64,000 nt of DNA from Dioscorea cayenensis subsp. rotundata (Eukaryota; Streptophyta; Magnoliopsida; Dioscoreales; Dioscoreaceae). Below the pieces are notes generated by a model. That model made no database searches and was not told where the DNA came from. It was given only the letters and a program-made list of their open reading frames with translations. Of this stretch, positions 1-11,356 are shown in pieces. The first letter of the stretch is position 1. Each line of letters opens with the position of its first letter. The stretch spans positions 17,111 through 81,110 of the forward strand of contig NW_024086918.1 in assembly GCF_009730915.1 (NCBI RefSeq), written 5' to 3'. A program made the position numbers and the translations under genes.

Positions 1-59
1 CGCAATTTTAGAAATTAAAAAGTTAATCCCTCTCGGGATTGAGTAGACATACCATCGAT

Positions 60-210
60 TCAGGAAACCGCGTTGACGGTTCTGAACCGACGATTCGCAA
101 GGAAACCTTGAGCGGAACCGAACTTCTCAAACAGGTTCTTGGCGGTTCGGTTCCGGTTCGGTTCGGATTCGATTCGCGGTTTGGTTCAAATCGATTCGGT
201 TTGACGGTTC
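60..210. repeat. CGGTTCGG-rich block, left
   Basis: This is a GC-rich island in AT-rich sequence, built of repeated GGTTCGGTTC and GAACCGAAC words on both strands. A similar block lies at 1235-1462 beyond an AT-rich interval. Such words are common in subterminal regions of plant hAT-type DNA transposons. No clean terminal inverted repeat or target duplication was found, so the element boundaries are unknown and the family is inferred. The open frames here are not gene-like. Confidence 0.4.
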
Positions 211-520
211 ATATAGTTTCGGGTTTTAAACTAAATAATTCAATAATTCAAATTAATTAACACAAAAATACAAGAATTAATTTAATACTAATATAAGATA
301 GTAGGTTAAGTTAGTAGAGTATCACGGTATACTCAAAGTTTCGATGTTTTATTTATTTTGTTGTTATTATTTTTTAATGTTCATGTATGTTATTTGTTTT
401 TCTTTAGGAATTGTTTTTATTTTTATTTTTCCTTTTTCTTTTTGATTTCTAGTATACTTATATAAGTTGCATGGTTTACAAAATTGAAAATCTTGGGAGT
501 TTTATCTATATATTGGAATA

Positions 521-522
<2 letters not shown>

Positions 523-603
<81 letters not shown>
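523..603. repeat. (TA)n microsatellite
   Basis: Uninterrupted TA dinucleotide run of about 40 units. It lies between the two CGGTTCGG-rich blocks. Confidence 0.95.
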
Positions 604-605
<2 letters not shown>

Positions 606-1234
606 TTAAATGATCAACAAAATCAGGCAAATTGATATATATACACATATATATTCATGTTTATTTTTATTTTTATTTATTTATATATTTTTTAATGATT
701 CAAATGTTTTTACGATGAGAGCATTTTACTCAGATATATTTTTCATTTATATAAAATAAATATAATTTAATATGAGCTACGTTAATTTTTTGTAAGTTTT
801 CAAAAGCGGAAGATATATAAAAAGTCTAGTCTTTTGTTTTTTTATATTAAATTATAAAAATAATATGGAAATCTACTAAAAGAATTGAATATTTAAAGTA
901 CTTCTCGTTAATTAAATTATTTTTAATAAATCCATATTTAATTTGTAACTAATAATTTGTGGCATAATCAATTAATTATGATTATCCTCTTGCATGAGTA
1001 TAGAGTTTTCGCATGAGCACCTAATCAGCTAATCAAGTATTAGAATCGGGACCTAATCAATAATCAATTTGGTTAATATCTTTAATTAATTATTTTAAAA
1101 ATATCTTTAAACATGCAGATTACTTAATTAATTACTAATTAATGATATTAACAAAATAAAAACCTAATCATAAATGACATTATTTATATAGTATGACATT
1201 ATTCATATTATATTTATATAATATAATATGAACT

Positions 1235-1462
1235 TTGTTTTTAACCTCTGGTTGAGCAGTATGTGGAGCTACTGGTTGAGCACGATACTGAAACTCGCGG
1301 TTGGAAAGCCACGGTTTCACGGTTTTTCTAAATTTTTGAAAGCCGAACCGAACCTTATATGAAGGTTCGGTTCCGGTTTTAGGACGATTCACGGTTTTTG
1401 CTTCCCAGGTTCCGGTTTTTAGGGGTTCGGTTCAGTTCGGTTCAGCGGTTTGTTCAAAATGG
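1235..1462. repeat. CGGTTCGG-rich block, right
   Basis: Second block of GGTTCGG and GAACCGAACC words. It contains CACGGTTT repeats and GGTTCGGTTCCGGTTTT, which recall the block at 60-210. Together they may be the two ends of one degraded DNA transposon with an AT-rich middle of about 1 kb. The similarity is partly direct and partly inverted, so this remains uncertain. Confidence 0.4.
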
Positions 1463-1890
1463 CCAGCGTCTAGGATTGAGTGAAGTTGGTTTTACAAAAG
1501 TTTTATTGAACTTCCAAAAACGTTCGCTTGGGTTGGATGAGAGAAACCCTTCACTTCTGATTATTAAGGAGTTAAAAGGAATTTTTTTAATATTGAGTTT
1601 AAGTGATTTTTTTATCTATATTAATAATTAGAAATGCAGAGAAACCATATTCCAAACCTTCCATCTGCGAGTTGACAAAAAGTGGTTAACTTAATTAATA
1701 TTAATTTAAATAAAATATTTTTAAATTAAAAATTTTTATTTTTCTAAATAATGATAGGTTTTAGTTAATAATTTATTTAAAAATTATTGTTAAATACATT
1801 TATTAAAATAATAAAAACTTTGTAAAAAGTATTAGTGAAATAATTCTTGCAATTTTTAAATAACGTCAGTCCGGGACAAAATTTCTTAAG
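1463..1890. other. AT-rich intergenic sequence
   Basis: No gene, RNA or clear transposon end is visible. The stretch is mostly A/T-rich filler with a short frame at 1398-1631 that has no recognisable similarity. Confidence 0.5.
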
Positions 1891-2005
1891 GTAGTGTTTG
1901 TTTAGTAGTATTTGAAGTTATTTGCAATTTCAAATACTTGATTTTTCAAAATCTTTTTGTTTGGTTTTTATGAATTTTGAAATGTCAAGTAATTTCAAAC
2001 ACTAC
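1891..2005. repeat. Short inverted-repeat element, MITE-like
   Basis: The stretch begins GTAGTGTTTG and ends with its exact reverse complement CAAACACTAC. Inside, ATTTCAAATAC-type words recur. The 115-bp size and perfect 10-bp terminal inverted repeat suggest a miniature inverted-repeat transposon. No matching target duplication is seen, so the superfamily cannot be named. Confidence 0.4.
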
Positions 2006-2367
2006 GAGAGGCGTGATTTGGGATTACACCCCAGTCGGGCGTGATTTCAAATCCCAGCAAATGTAAGTTCAACCATACCCCACCACGTGACATACTGACA
2101 TTCAAGATAAAGCTTTCAACTGGGGTATGATGACCTCCATAACCTAATCTCCTATAAATTCTAATCTCTTTCCCTGTTGCTAGGGATGGCAACGGGTAGG
2201 GTATGCCAAAACCCTTACCCGGTACCCATAACTCTTATCTCATATCCGTACCTTTTGCCATGCATCCTCCGGTGTATAAAAATTATATCCCTTACCCTTC
2301 ACTCGCAGTGAGATGGTGATACCCGTAGGAGGTATCTACTTACCCCGGATTGTTCAAATTGATCGAA

Positions 2368-2370
<3 letters not shown>

Positions 2371-2429
<59 letters not shown>
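2371..2429. repeat. (AAT)n microsatellite
   Basis: About 20 AAT units in a row, inside the hAT-type element. Confidence 0.95.
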
Positions 2430-3023
2430 AATGTTTTAAAACACATGTCCATAAATTCAAAATTACTAAGTTAATATATATTTGTTTATCTTAAATTATA
2501 TAATCACATAAAAACTATACATGTAACAAATTAATTTATATCAAAATAACAAGTTTATTGATTTTTCATTGCCGTTTATTTAGGACTCAATGGTAACTCT
2601 ACATATTTTGTTTTATGTTTTAACTATCTTGGTTTTTCTTTTAAATTATTTCATATATCTACTATTTATATTTTATATACTTTCAAATTTTATAAATGTT
2701 TAGTGAGATTTTTGAATATAAAAACATTGTAAGTAATTCTCATAACCAATTGATTTTTATTAGTATCATATGTTTTAGGATGTTTTTATAATTTATAGAA
2801 TAAATTATTATAACATTATTTTTTATATATTTTTATAATGTTTAATTTTTAAATTTAATTGTGATTCTTAATATATTTATCCAAAAATTTTTATCCTATA
2901 TCAAATATAAATATAAAAATTAAATAAAATTCAAAATAATATATTAAAAGAAAATTTAAAAATATTATTTTTCAAATAAATCGAAAAATGTATCTTGGAG
3001 TAAATTGTGGGTAAATGTTTTAG

Positions 3024-3024
<1 letters not shown>

Positions 3025-3115
<91 letters not shown>
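3025..3115. repeat. (AT)n microsatellite
   Basis: About 45 AT units in a row, inside the hAT-type element just before its right subterminal region. Confidence 0.95.
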
Positions 3116-3118
<3 letters not shown>

Positions 3119-3339
3119 GGGTAAAAGGTACGGGTGCAGGGTGAAAACCCAGTACTTCTTCAACGGGTGAAAGTACTGGGTAGGGTAGGGGCATACCCTT
3201 ACCCGACCCTATACAGACTTAAAAATAATGAGTATTAGCCCTCAGCCCTACCCTGTACCACGGTCAAAGAGGGTATTACTTTCTTTGACTTGCACGGTAC
3301 GGGTATACACATCGGGTAGGGTATAAATTGCCATCCCTA

Positions 3340-3644
3340 CCTATTGCTCGGGTCTTCATCATCTCTTTTGTTCCTCTGCTTTATTAAGAGTTTATCAGTC
3401 CATCGAGATTAAGACACTTGGTTCATAATTGCGTTCTTCTCCGATCTCTCTTGAAGCTAGGTTGAGATGCAATTAGATATGATATTTTTATTTCCTCGCA
3501 AAAATTTGTGGTGTTTTTAAGATATTCTTGCGTAACATCCTACATAATAACAAACTTCATTTACCGTTCACCGAGAGCGTGTTCTTTTGTTCAATGATGT
3601 GATTTTCATATGTGGTGTTTTTGAAATATTCTTATAGAATACCC
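3340..3644. other. Sequence between hAT and gypsy elements
   Basis: No gene is recognised. About 65 bp at 3508-3575 is repeated, diverged, at 3613-3643. The repeat continues beyond the gypsy element at 9746, so it was a short tandem duplication before the retrotransposon landed in its second copy. Confidence 0.5.
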
Positions 3645-4084
3645 TATAGCGATCTCAAGATAAGAGGTTGAGAATCAAAGGAAATAAAGGGAGGGAAAAA
3701 GAGACATAGGATAAGGAGAGAAAAAGATAATAAGAGGAGATAATGATAATGAAGGGGTTCATGCCCTCTTCTCTTCATTGGCTCCATTTAAAGTAAACAT
3801 AACCAACTTGGCGATCTGCTACCTTACATTACACGCTACCCTTAACCATATGTTAAGGTTATATTAAGTCACTAATATTTTCATGCACTAACTTCCACAT
3901 CCCTTCACATGATATCATCGCGTTAACTTCCAAGCCTTTTTCACATCATGTATTCACGAAAAGCGAGTGGCGTTACGTCATTACGCAATTGGCCTCGTCC
4001 AGGTCTTTTCAACATTCTTTGTCTTCTCATTGTTTTGCCACCATCGAGTCCTCATCATCCTTGTTGGTAGGGTTGACCGTGACA
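3645..4084 (-). repeat. 3' LTR of gypsy element
   Basis: The LTR pairs with 9301-9745 over its whole length, with scattered substitutions and 1-2 base indels. It ends GTGACA. The first dinucleotide on the plus strand is TA here against TG in the other copy, a probable mutation. Confidence 0.9.
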
Positions 4085-4183
4085 TGTGCCCCTCCTCGAC
4101 GACCACTTTGTCCTCAAGGTGAAAACAAGTAAAAATTCCGGCTGAAGGTCTACTTCGGGTTCCCACGTAGCATCAATAGCGCC

Positions 4184-5400
4184 ATGATTTTTCCCATCGG
4201 ATTAAAAAGTTGGTGGAGAGGTTGGCCTTGGTGAAGAATGAATCCGGAGTTAATGACCTCCCGGAGATGAGGGATGGGTCTGTTATCCTAAAAGGAGGAT
4301 GGAAGAGGAAGTCGTTGGACCGAAGGATCGCCGATACATCTTTTTGAGTTTGGAGACGTGGAAGACGTTGTGTGAATTAGGGTCTGTATTAGGGTAAGTC
4401 CAAGAGGTAGGCTACCGAACTGATTTTTTTAGAATTTTTAAAAAGGTCCAAGGAACCTTTTGGAGAGCTTGTGGGTTGAGTGTCGGTGAGCGACTTTTTG
4501 CCGATACGTGTTAGAGTTTGAGGAAGACCTAGTCACCTTCGTGAAAGGAAATATCGGTGCACTTGGCGCCGGCTTTGGTTTTTTCATGCAAATCGCACTC
4601 GGAGGAGATTGTCATTGAGTGTATTGAGTGTGTGTGTTCGATCCCGGGAAGAGTATTGACAAAGATCAACTAGGGAACTACCCGCCATATAATCAAGGAG
4701 AGTGGGAGGTGCTTGACCAACATCGCTTTTCGAAAAGGAGTCATTTGTAGGGATGAGTACCATCGTCGTGTTGTAATGATATTCGACCCTGAGGGAAGCG
4801 ATGCTGCCAATGACAAGGATGATCATCAAGTGAAGCATTGTAAATAATCTTCCAAATAGCGTTGAGGATTTTTGGTTTGCCATCCGTGATGGGTCATGAC
4901 GTGCGCTCATGGATAATTGGATGCCTTGCGTACCAAACAATTCTTGCCAAAAATGGCTATGAAATAATGGATCTCTCATCGAGACACCGTGGATGTTGGT
5001 ATGTCTGAAGACGGATAATATCTTGGATGAAGACTTTGATGCAACAAGGGTAGCAAGAAAGTGGGTTGGTAAGGTAGAGAAATGAGCTTATTTGACAAGC
5101 AATCAACGACTACAAGGATGATCGTCTTGCACGAGGAAGAGGGAAGATGTGTGATAAAAATCCATCGAGCGACTTCCCAAATTTTTGCGAGGATTTGGAC
5201 TGGTTATAGAAGTCTCTTGCGGGGCATAATTGAAGAGTTTAACCTTTTGACAGATGTGGCAGTTATTGATGAAATCACGAACATCCTTCTTAAGGGTAGG
5301 CCAAGTAAAGGTGGTGGCGATTCGATGGTATGTTCGTCTTATGCCAGTGTGTCCTCCAACCAGGGTGTTGTGGTATTCTTAAGGAGTTGTTGAAGAGCTG
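4184..5400 (-). pseudogene. Gypsy integrase remnant
   Basis: On the minus strand, 4979-4584 gives the end of an integrase core. It has a motif close to RDPLFHSHFWQELFGTQG followed by the tryptophan-rich region and a LLDYMAGSSLVD linker, both familiar from plant gypsy integrases. The upstream zinc-binding part (about 5400-5000) is broken into several frames. The downstream part reaches the FHLEDKV motif near 4110 and the polypurine tract. Integrase would join retrotransposon DNA to the host chromosome, but the stops make a working protein unlikely. Plus-strand frames here, such as 5082-5393, are shadows. Confidence 0.75.
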
Positions 5401-5412
5401 TGTTGTTTAGTT

Positions 5413-5942
5413 CTAGGACCCGACCTTGGAAGATGATAATGTTATTCTGGATGGAATAATCCGGGTGGTCGTCGGGCTTTTTGGAGAATGGATGGTAATA
5501 GGGTTGTACATGGCGGTATCCACTTTGTATGCATGATGTAGTGCCCCCATAATGCTTTGGCAGGGGGTGGTGACATTCATGGAGAAAAATTGGTAGTTGG
5601 AGTCACTTGGAATACGAGAGAGAGCATCGGCCGATTTGTTATTATTTCCGTGTTTGCAAAGAATTTGAAATTCATGACCCAAAAGCTTGACTGAGCCACT
5701 TGTGTTGCTTTCAAGAGTTTGCATCATTTGATATATCATGGAATGCAAGCTTTGATGGTCGATGTAAATCACAAAAGGCCGGGCCTAAGTAGGTATTGTC
5801 GCCATCGCTCGGATCGCTTCAGATGATGGCGTACATCTTGCGTGAATACTGTCGATGAAGCTCTGCAATCGAGGTGTCAATGATTTACTAAAATAGGCAA
5901 CTGGGTGTTGGTCTTCTAATAGCATAGTCCCTACCCCATTCG
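5413..5942 (-). pseudogene. Gypsy RNase H remnant, C-terminal part
   Basis: Minus-strand frames contain HPVAYFSKSL (near 5900) and, further on, HQSL and KSADALSR motifs typical of the gypsy RNase H domain and its tail. The domain begins at about 6555 with the catalytic TDAS motif, is interrupted by the solo LTR at 5948-6532, and resumes at 5942. A stop near 5785 breaks it again. Confidence 0.75.
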
Positions 5943-5947
5943 TGAAG

Positions 5948-6532
5948 TGATGCAATGGGTATACTTGAGACCATTGATTCGCGCATCGAATACTCGATAA
6001 CAAGCCTTCCAACACCTATTGATCAACGATAACCGTGGATTGGGAAAGAGTAAAAATTTTTATTACTCAATGAAAATGATGATCACAAAATTGATTTTTC
6101 TCTTACCCGTAGGTTTACAATAAATAGGCGAATGAAAATAATACTAAGAAAGGAGATAATTTGAAAAATATACCAAAAATGGTAAATTCTCAAATATCAG
6201 TAAAAAATAAAAGGCTTAACAAAATAAAGACTATTGCCACAAACGGCTCACAAATCAGAGATTTATAGCCTAAGATATAACAAAATCAATTATTACAAAA
6301 AATGACAAAATTAGAGTATTCGAGGCCTAAACGATGGAATTTGACCAAATTTTTGGTATGACTCACGAGTTTGTGGGACACAAAACTCGTGACTTTTGTT
6401 TCTTGACCCGCTTTCCCATCAAATAGACCTAGTAGAACCATAAAAATTCATTCGCTTGCAAATTACCGAAATACCCTTGCATCGAACTTCTCCATGTGTG
6501 CATATGCTAATTCATCTACATGCCCATTATCA
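5948..6532. mobile_element. Solo LTR nested in the gypsy element
   Basis: This 585-bp insertion begins TGATGCAATGGG and ends CCCATTATCA, so it has the TG...CA ends of an LTR with short imperfect inverted termini. It is flanked on both sides by TGAAG (5943-5947 and 6533-6537), a 5-bp target duplication. The RNase H reading frame of the host element stops at one edge and resumes at the other, which fixes the boundaries. No internal retrotransposon genes are present, so this is the product of recombination between two LTRs. It inserted after the gypsy element. Its family is not recognised and it does not match the host LTR. Confidence 0.8.
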
Positions 6533-6556
6533 TGAAGCGTCCGTTTGTATTTCAAA

Positions 6557-7400
6557 TTACTCGGTTAAACCTCGGAAGTTGCGAGCATGGGAGTGGTCGT
6601 TAATGCAATCTTTAATGTTTCGAAGCCATGGTAACCTCACTGGTTCAAACAAAGGTGTTTTTCCAAGCAAGTCGGTCAACGGGCTCGCAAGGCTTGCATA
6701 ATGGGGAACAAACCGGCGATAGTATCCCGTCGAGCCGAGGAAGCTGCAAGAAACCACACATGGTCCTTGGAAGAGCCATTCTTTGGGACAAAGTGAGGAT
6801 CTTCTCTGGATTAACTTTGACACTAGCGCCGGAGATCTGATGACCCAAGTAGGAGATGGTAGGGTATGCAAACGCACACTTGCCGAGCTTGGCAACGAGT
6901 CAAGAGGCGCCTGAATGTCTAAAAAAATGGTTTGTAGGTGACTTAGGTGGTTTACCCAAGTGGAGCTATACACCAAGGCGCCATCGAAGAAGACTAAGAC
7001 GAATTTCCTCATTACAGGATGGAAAATAGCATTTATTAGAGCTTCAAACATCGAAGGGACATTGGACAATCAGAAGGGCATAACGAGGAACTCGTAGTGC
7101 CCCTTATGTGTTCGAAATGTCTGTTTTTCAATATTAGTGGGTTCAATGCGCACCTAGTGGTAGACTGAAACACGAGTCCGGCTTTTGAAAAATACCGTGG
7201 CCCCGGCAAGCTCATCTAGTAACTCCTCGACCATTGGAATGGGAAGCTGGGTCCGGATGGTAACGACATTGAGTGCACGGTAATCGACGTGGAAGCACCA
7301 AGAACCATCTTTTTTCTTAACTAAGATCACCAGAGAAGAATAAGGACTAGTGCTAGGCTTGCTGATGCCGTCTTTTGAGCATTTCACCAACCAAACATTC
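6557..7400 (-). pseudogene. Gypsy reverse transcriptase remnant
   Basis: The N-terminal half (7390-7154, minus) has SPYSSLVILVKKKDGSWCF and DYRALN, the opening motifs of the gypsy RT. The C-terminal half (7069-6557) has SNVPSMFEALIN and then a FFDGALVYS segment where active enzymes have the YxDD or FDD catalytic pair; here one aspartate is lost. A frame break near 7150 separates the halves. Both the altered active site and the frame breaks point to a dead enzyme. Confidence 0.85.
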
Positions 7401-7689
7401 GATCTCCGTGATTCGAAAGTGAAGATAGCAGAGATGGCCGAATGTTGACTGGAGTCGTGCTCGGTTTTAATAGTATCCAGTGGTCAAAGGTCCTACTCGG
7501 GAAGACCTCGTAGGTATAGCTAAAAATATCATCATAAGTCATTAGCAATGACCGGAGGTTTTTGGAAAAAGAAGGGGGGTGCGGATGCGTCCCTCGTGAC
7601 TATGGTTGAGTTTGGTATGAGGTGAGTCGAGGGTCACCAGAGATGGTAGTATTAACTTTCGGTTTGACTGCGGATATGTTTCTTCAAGG

Positions 7690-8060
7690 CAACCGATTAT
7701 GTAGAGGTAGCAATAGGGTTTCGCAACCCTTGAAAACGCATACTGGGATACCGATATTCAAACTCCATCCATAGTTGATGGTAATTAAATAGAGTAGGAC
7801 CCAAGCAAGATAACCAGTGAACTCCCAATACCACATCGAGCATCGAAAACCGTAGAAAGAGAAGGAGATCCACTATGAAGATGGCCTCTCCCATTTAGAG
7901 AGGCACTTGAGTGCAAGTCTCCCCACATTGCATTTCATCACCGTGCCCTACGGTGATCTTCATTTATGGAGAAGGTTGTACGGTGAGACCGAGGTAGTGT
8001 GCCCACCGTGTCTCCGAATAAAGTTGTTGGTGGATCCTCCATCCATCAACACGATGACTT
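7690..8060 (-). pseudogene. Gypsy aspartic protease remnant
   Basis: Minus-strand frame 7894-7697 includes DVVLGVHWLSCLGP and the following MEFEYR segment, the conserved flap-side region of gypsy retroviral-type proteases. Upstream, about 8060-7900, is compatible with the active-site half but is out of frame. The protease would process the Gag-Pol polyprotein. Confidence 0.65.
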
Positions 8061-8239
8061 CGTGTCCATGGATCTTGACAATAATTTTGAGGGTGCACGG
8101 CACTATTATCCCAATAAGAGCGTGGAAGGAGAGGCAAAGGAACCTCTTCGAGGATGGAGATTGTCCGGAAGAGGATCGGGTTCTTCTTGTATTGGTGGTG
8201 GATTTGGATCAGCGATCTCATCTAGGCGTTGATCCTCTT

Positions 8240-9000
8240 CATCCACTAGAAGGCAAAGGAATTGAGGGCGGGTTATATCTCGTGTCCTTTAGTGAACGAA
8301 GAGTCACGCTTATAACACAAGCCTCTTTCGCATCTGGTGGCCATCTCAGTTGGTGTGAGTCGCTTAATAGGTATTGACTAGCTTGTTGGATTTGTCCGTA
8401 GATGTGTTGGCGGAGCACCAGGCGTGGTGGACGCCGTAATGGTGGTCGAGTGGAGAAACGCAGTGGTCCTAACGAAAAAGCTGTGTCGCATTACATTTAT
8501 CTTCGACCAATTTGGCCATACCAATGGTATCATGAAGTGACCCTGGTTGGAGGAGATATAATTCACGTTGTATGTCGTCGCTAAGCCGGATTAGAAGCGA
8601 TTAAGAAGAGCTGCTAGTACTTTCAAGCCAGATGACCCATGTCAATAAGTGTTCAAACTCGGTGAGATATGCAGAATGTAGGTATGTTGTTTGAGCTTGA
8701 ATAAGCGAGCTTCCGGTTGATAAACTTCAATGGCCCCAAACCATATCTCGGCGAGCTTGATAAATGGCTTCCATGAAGTCAATCGGTTTGCAGATGAAAG
8801 CTAGTGGTACCATTGCAAGTGAAGTGCCAGTCATGTGAAAAGTGGTTATGTAGATCTTGTGATCCTCGGGTGTCCCCGTGGAAAGTGTAAAAATTATTCA
8901 ATCTAGAACACCTAAGAGTGGATATTATCTCCAGAAAACAAAGGTATTTCAAGTTTGGAAGGACGAGGCATCGTTTGTTGAGGATAATCGGTAGAAGAGG
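8240..9000 (-). pseudogene. Gypsy Gag remnant with zinc knuckle
   Basis: In minus-strand frames, about 8690-8480 carries a retrotransposon Gag segment including LSDDIQRELYLLQPGSLHD and a GMAKLVEDK motif. About 8360-8285 carries LTPTEMATRCERGLCY, the start of a CCHC zinc knuckle in which the second cysteine is replaced. Gag would form the particle that houses reverse transcription. Several stops interrupt it. Confidence 0.7.
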
Positions 9001-9300
9001 GGATTATCGAGGTAGTTAACGATCGGTACCCGTGTGAGTAGAGGGGAGGGTAACAATGGTTGTTGGTGTCCACACTCGAGTTTGGCGAGCTTGAGCATCA
9101 TGTCGGACATGATCACCTGTTGAGCTATTAATGACTTCTAGAGCGCCTTGAAGAGCTCGGCGTGTTGTTGAATGGATGCAGAGAAGTTGTCAATGCGAGA
9201 AAGCATGGAGTCTTGGCTCTTATGGATGTGAGATAGTTAGTCTTCTAGTGCGCGAGATCATGTTGTTATTCTGTCCATGAAGACTCAATGAAAGCACCAG

Positions 9301-9745
9301 TGTAGCGATCTCAAGATAAGAGGTTGAGAATCAGAGGAGATAAGGGAGGAAAGAGAAAAGAGACATAGGATAAGGAGAGAGAAAAAAGATGATAAGAGGG
9401 AGATAATGATAATGAAGGGGTTCATGCCCTCTTCTCTTCATTGGCTCCATTTAAAAGTAAACATAACCAACTTGGCGTCCTGCTGCCTTACATTACACGC
9501 TACCCTTAACCATATGTTAAGGTTATATTAAGTGACTAATATTTCATGCACTAACTTCCACATCCCTTTACATGATATACTGTGTTAACTTCCAAGCCTT
9601 TTCACATCATGTATTCACGAAAGCGAGTGGCGTTCGTCATTACGCCGATTGGCTCGTCTGGGTCTTTTTAACATTCTTTGTCTTCTCATTATGTCCGCCA
9701 CCATCGAGTCCCTCATCATCCTTGTTGGTAGCGTTGACCGCGACA
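9301..9745 (-). repeat. 5' LTR of gypsy element
   Basis: The 445-bp LTR begins TGTAGCG and ends GCGACA on the plus strand. It is the partner of 3645-4084. The adjoining internal sequence on the minus strand begins with CTGGTGCTTTCATTGAG, consistent with a tRNA primer site or the start of Gag. Confidence 0.9.
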
Positions 9746-10089
9746 ATACCTTACATAACAAATTATTTATCTTCAACGCCTTTGGCTTTTTGGCTAAGAA
9801 TGATGATTTTTCTCAATATTTGTTTATTTTCAGAGATTTGGTTGCATGATAGAAAAACAAAACGGATAATATTGGATAATTTAAATTTTTTTGTTTAATA
9901 GTCCAAGGTTGGGTTTGTTTCTCTTTCCTATTTCTCTTAGTTTTGAAGTAAAAAGAATTGTTAATGTTTACAAATATGATAACGAATTTAATAATTAATT
10001 TAATAATAAAATTAATAGATAAAAATGATTAATATAATAATTACAGGTATTAATAATATTATCTATGGACATAAATAAAAACATTATGA

Positions 10090-10326
10090 AAAGTGATGTG
10101 GGAGTAACTTTTACTGCGTAGAGCTACATTACATATTTTTTGTAATACTAAATTTGTAAATACATTCAACCAAAACATAAAATTTTTATAATATAATATT
10201 TTGAAAGTACATTTAACCAAACACTAGTTTTTAACTACATCAGCTTTTAAAATCTAGGAAATTTTTAGTTACATCAGTAACTTTAAAATCTAATGTATTT
10301 AAATTATGCTGAACCAAAACGCCACC
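10090..10326. repeat. Orphan PIF/Tourist-like transposon end
   Basis: The stretch ends AACCAAAACGCCACC and contains repeated CATTYAACCAAA words and a TAAAATTTTTATAATATAATA block. These line up with the right terminal repeat of the PIF element at 55085-55265, which ends CAATCAAACGCCACC. No left partner was found nearby, so it is a broken or decayed copy. Confidence 0.45.
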
Positions 10327-10771
10327 CAAGTAAAAAGTGAAATTCATGTCACCAAATTCTCTTTAGATGAAAAAATTTATTCAAGTTATACTTGAAATTC
10401 ATAAAATTAATTATTTTTCTTTTAAATTTCAATACATAAATAAACTTGAAATAATGAAATAAGACGTGCATAGATGCTTGGAACAGACTCCATTTCAAAA
10501 TTCATTTTTTGATTTCACAAAAATAGCCGCACAAATTCGAAATATGTGTTGATACTTGATATTGAATCTATTAGTCCCATTTGGGCTTAAGTTTTTGAGC
10601 GAAGCCCTAATAAGTAATAATCAACATGTGTTCTATTACTTGTTGAGTTACAATTTAATTAAATGTTTAACCCTCACCATTTGGGTTAAACTAATGGTGG
10701 AGATTTTTATTAAAGGCTTGGGTTGGGCTTTAAGTACCTCTGAGACCTCCTTGGAAATCTAGCTAAAAACT

Positions 10772-10802
<31 letters not shown>

Positions 10803-11312
10803 GATGACGGGAGTTGGGAAATAACTGGAAGAAAGATGATAATTTTCTTTATTGTGAAGTCAGAAGATCAACTTTCAATGTAATATTGAGGTGAATGGCT
10901 TGTTCATTTTTTTTTAAAGATTTTTAGGCATTTAAAAGTATTTTTAGTTCACCAATAATTTTTGGTCTATTGGTATTAGATTCTATAGGTAGAGTATTTG
11001 TTTTAAAAAGGAATCAAGGTCAAACTCAAAGCCCATGTAAGATGAAAATATATAGGTGTATTGAGGGTATTAATTTCATATGCATATCTTTGATTTTTAA
11101 ATAAAAAGACATTTGTCACCTATTTATCAAAAATAAAAATAAATATATGAATAAATAATAATTCTTTAGTTCTTGCTTATGTTGATTTTTACTCCAAAAG
11201 ATGAAAACATTGTCTTTTGTTATTTTTGTTTATGAATTTTTCTAGTTTGATGTGAGTTTATTTATTTATTGTATTGATACTCTCTCAAAGGAATAATGAA
11301 GTCACTATTGTG

Positions 11313-11314
<2 letters not shown>

Positions 11315-11352
<38 letters not shown>
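11315..11352. repeat. (CT)n microsatellite
   Basis: About 19 CT units without interruption. Confidence 0.95.

Positions 11353-11356
<4 letters not shown>

Larger units (their letters stand above)
2181..3339. mobile_element. Non-autonomous hAT-type element
   Basis: The element starts TAGGGATGGCAA and ends TTGCCATCCCTA, a perfect 12-bp terminal inverted repeat. It is flanked by CCTGTTGC (2173-2180) and CCTATTGC (3340-3347), an 8-bp target duplication with one mismatch. An 8-bp duplication with a TA-GGG start is the mark of the hAT superfamily. Subterminal sequence is full of GGGTA and TACCC words on both strands. The 1,159-bp interior has no transposase frame and instead carries (AAT)n and (AT)n microsatellites, so it depends on another element for movement. 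Confidence 0.8.
3645..9745 (-). mobile_element. Ty3/gypsy LTR retrotransposon, degenerate
   Basis: A complete but inactive-looking gypsy element lies on the minus strand between two LTRs of about 440 bp. Read on that strand, the order is 5' LTR (9301-9745), Gag, zinc knuckle, protease, reverse transcriptase, RNase H, integrase, polypurine tract (about 4085-4105) and 3' LTR (3645-4084). Protease before RT before integrase last is the Ty3/gypsy order. The target duplication is ATACC (3639-3643 and 9746-9750), with one extra C before the left LTR. The sequence just inside the 5' LTR begins with TGG, as tRNA primer sites do. Every coding part is broken by stops or frameshifts. A solo LTR sits in the RNase H region (5948-6532). 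The C-terminal end carries a FHLEDKV motif common in chromovirus-like gypsy elements; the lineage was not settled. Confidence 0.9.

Noticed and set aside
5082..5393. 103-codon plus-strand frame
   Set aside because: It lies opposite the integrase region of the minus-strand gypsy element and has no family motif of its own.
7907..8377. 156-codon plus-strand frame
   Set aside because: It is antisense to the Gag-protease region of the gypsy element and is best explained as a shadow.
3645..9745. Endogenous pararetrovirus
   Set aside because: Flanking LTRs, target duplication, integrase and the gypsy domain order show an LTR retrotransposon. No movement or coat protein motif was seen.
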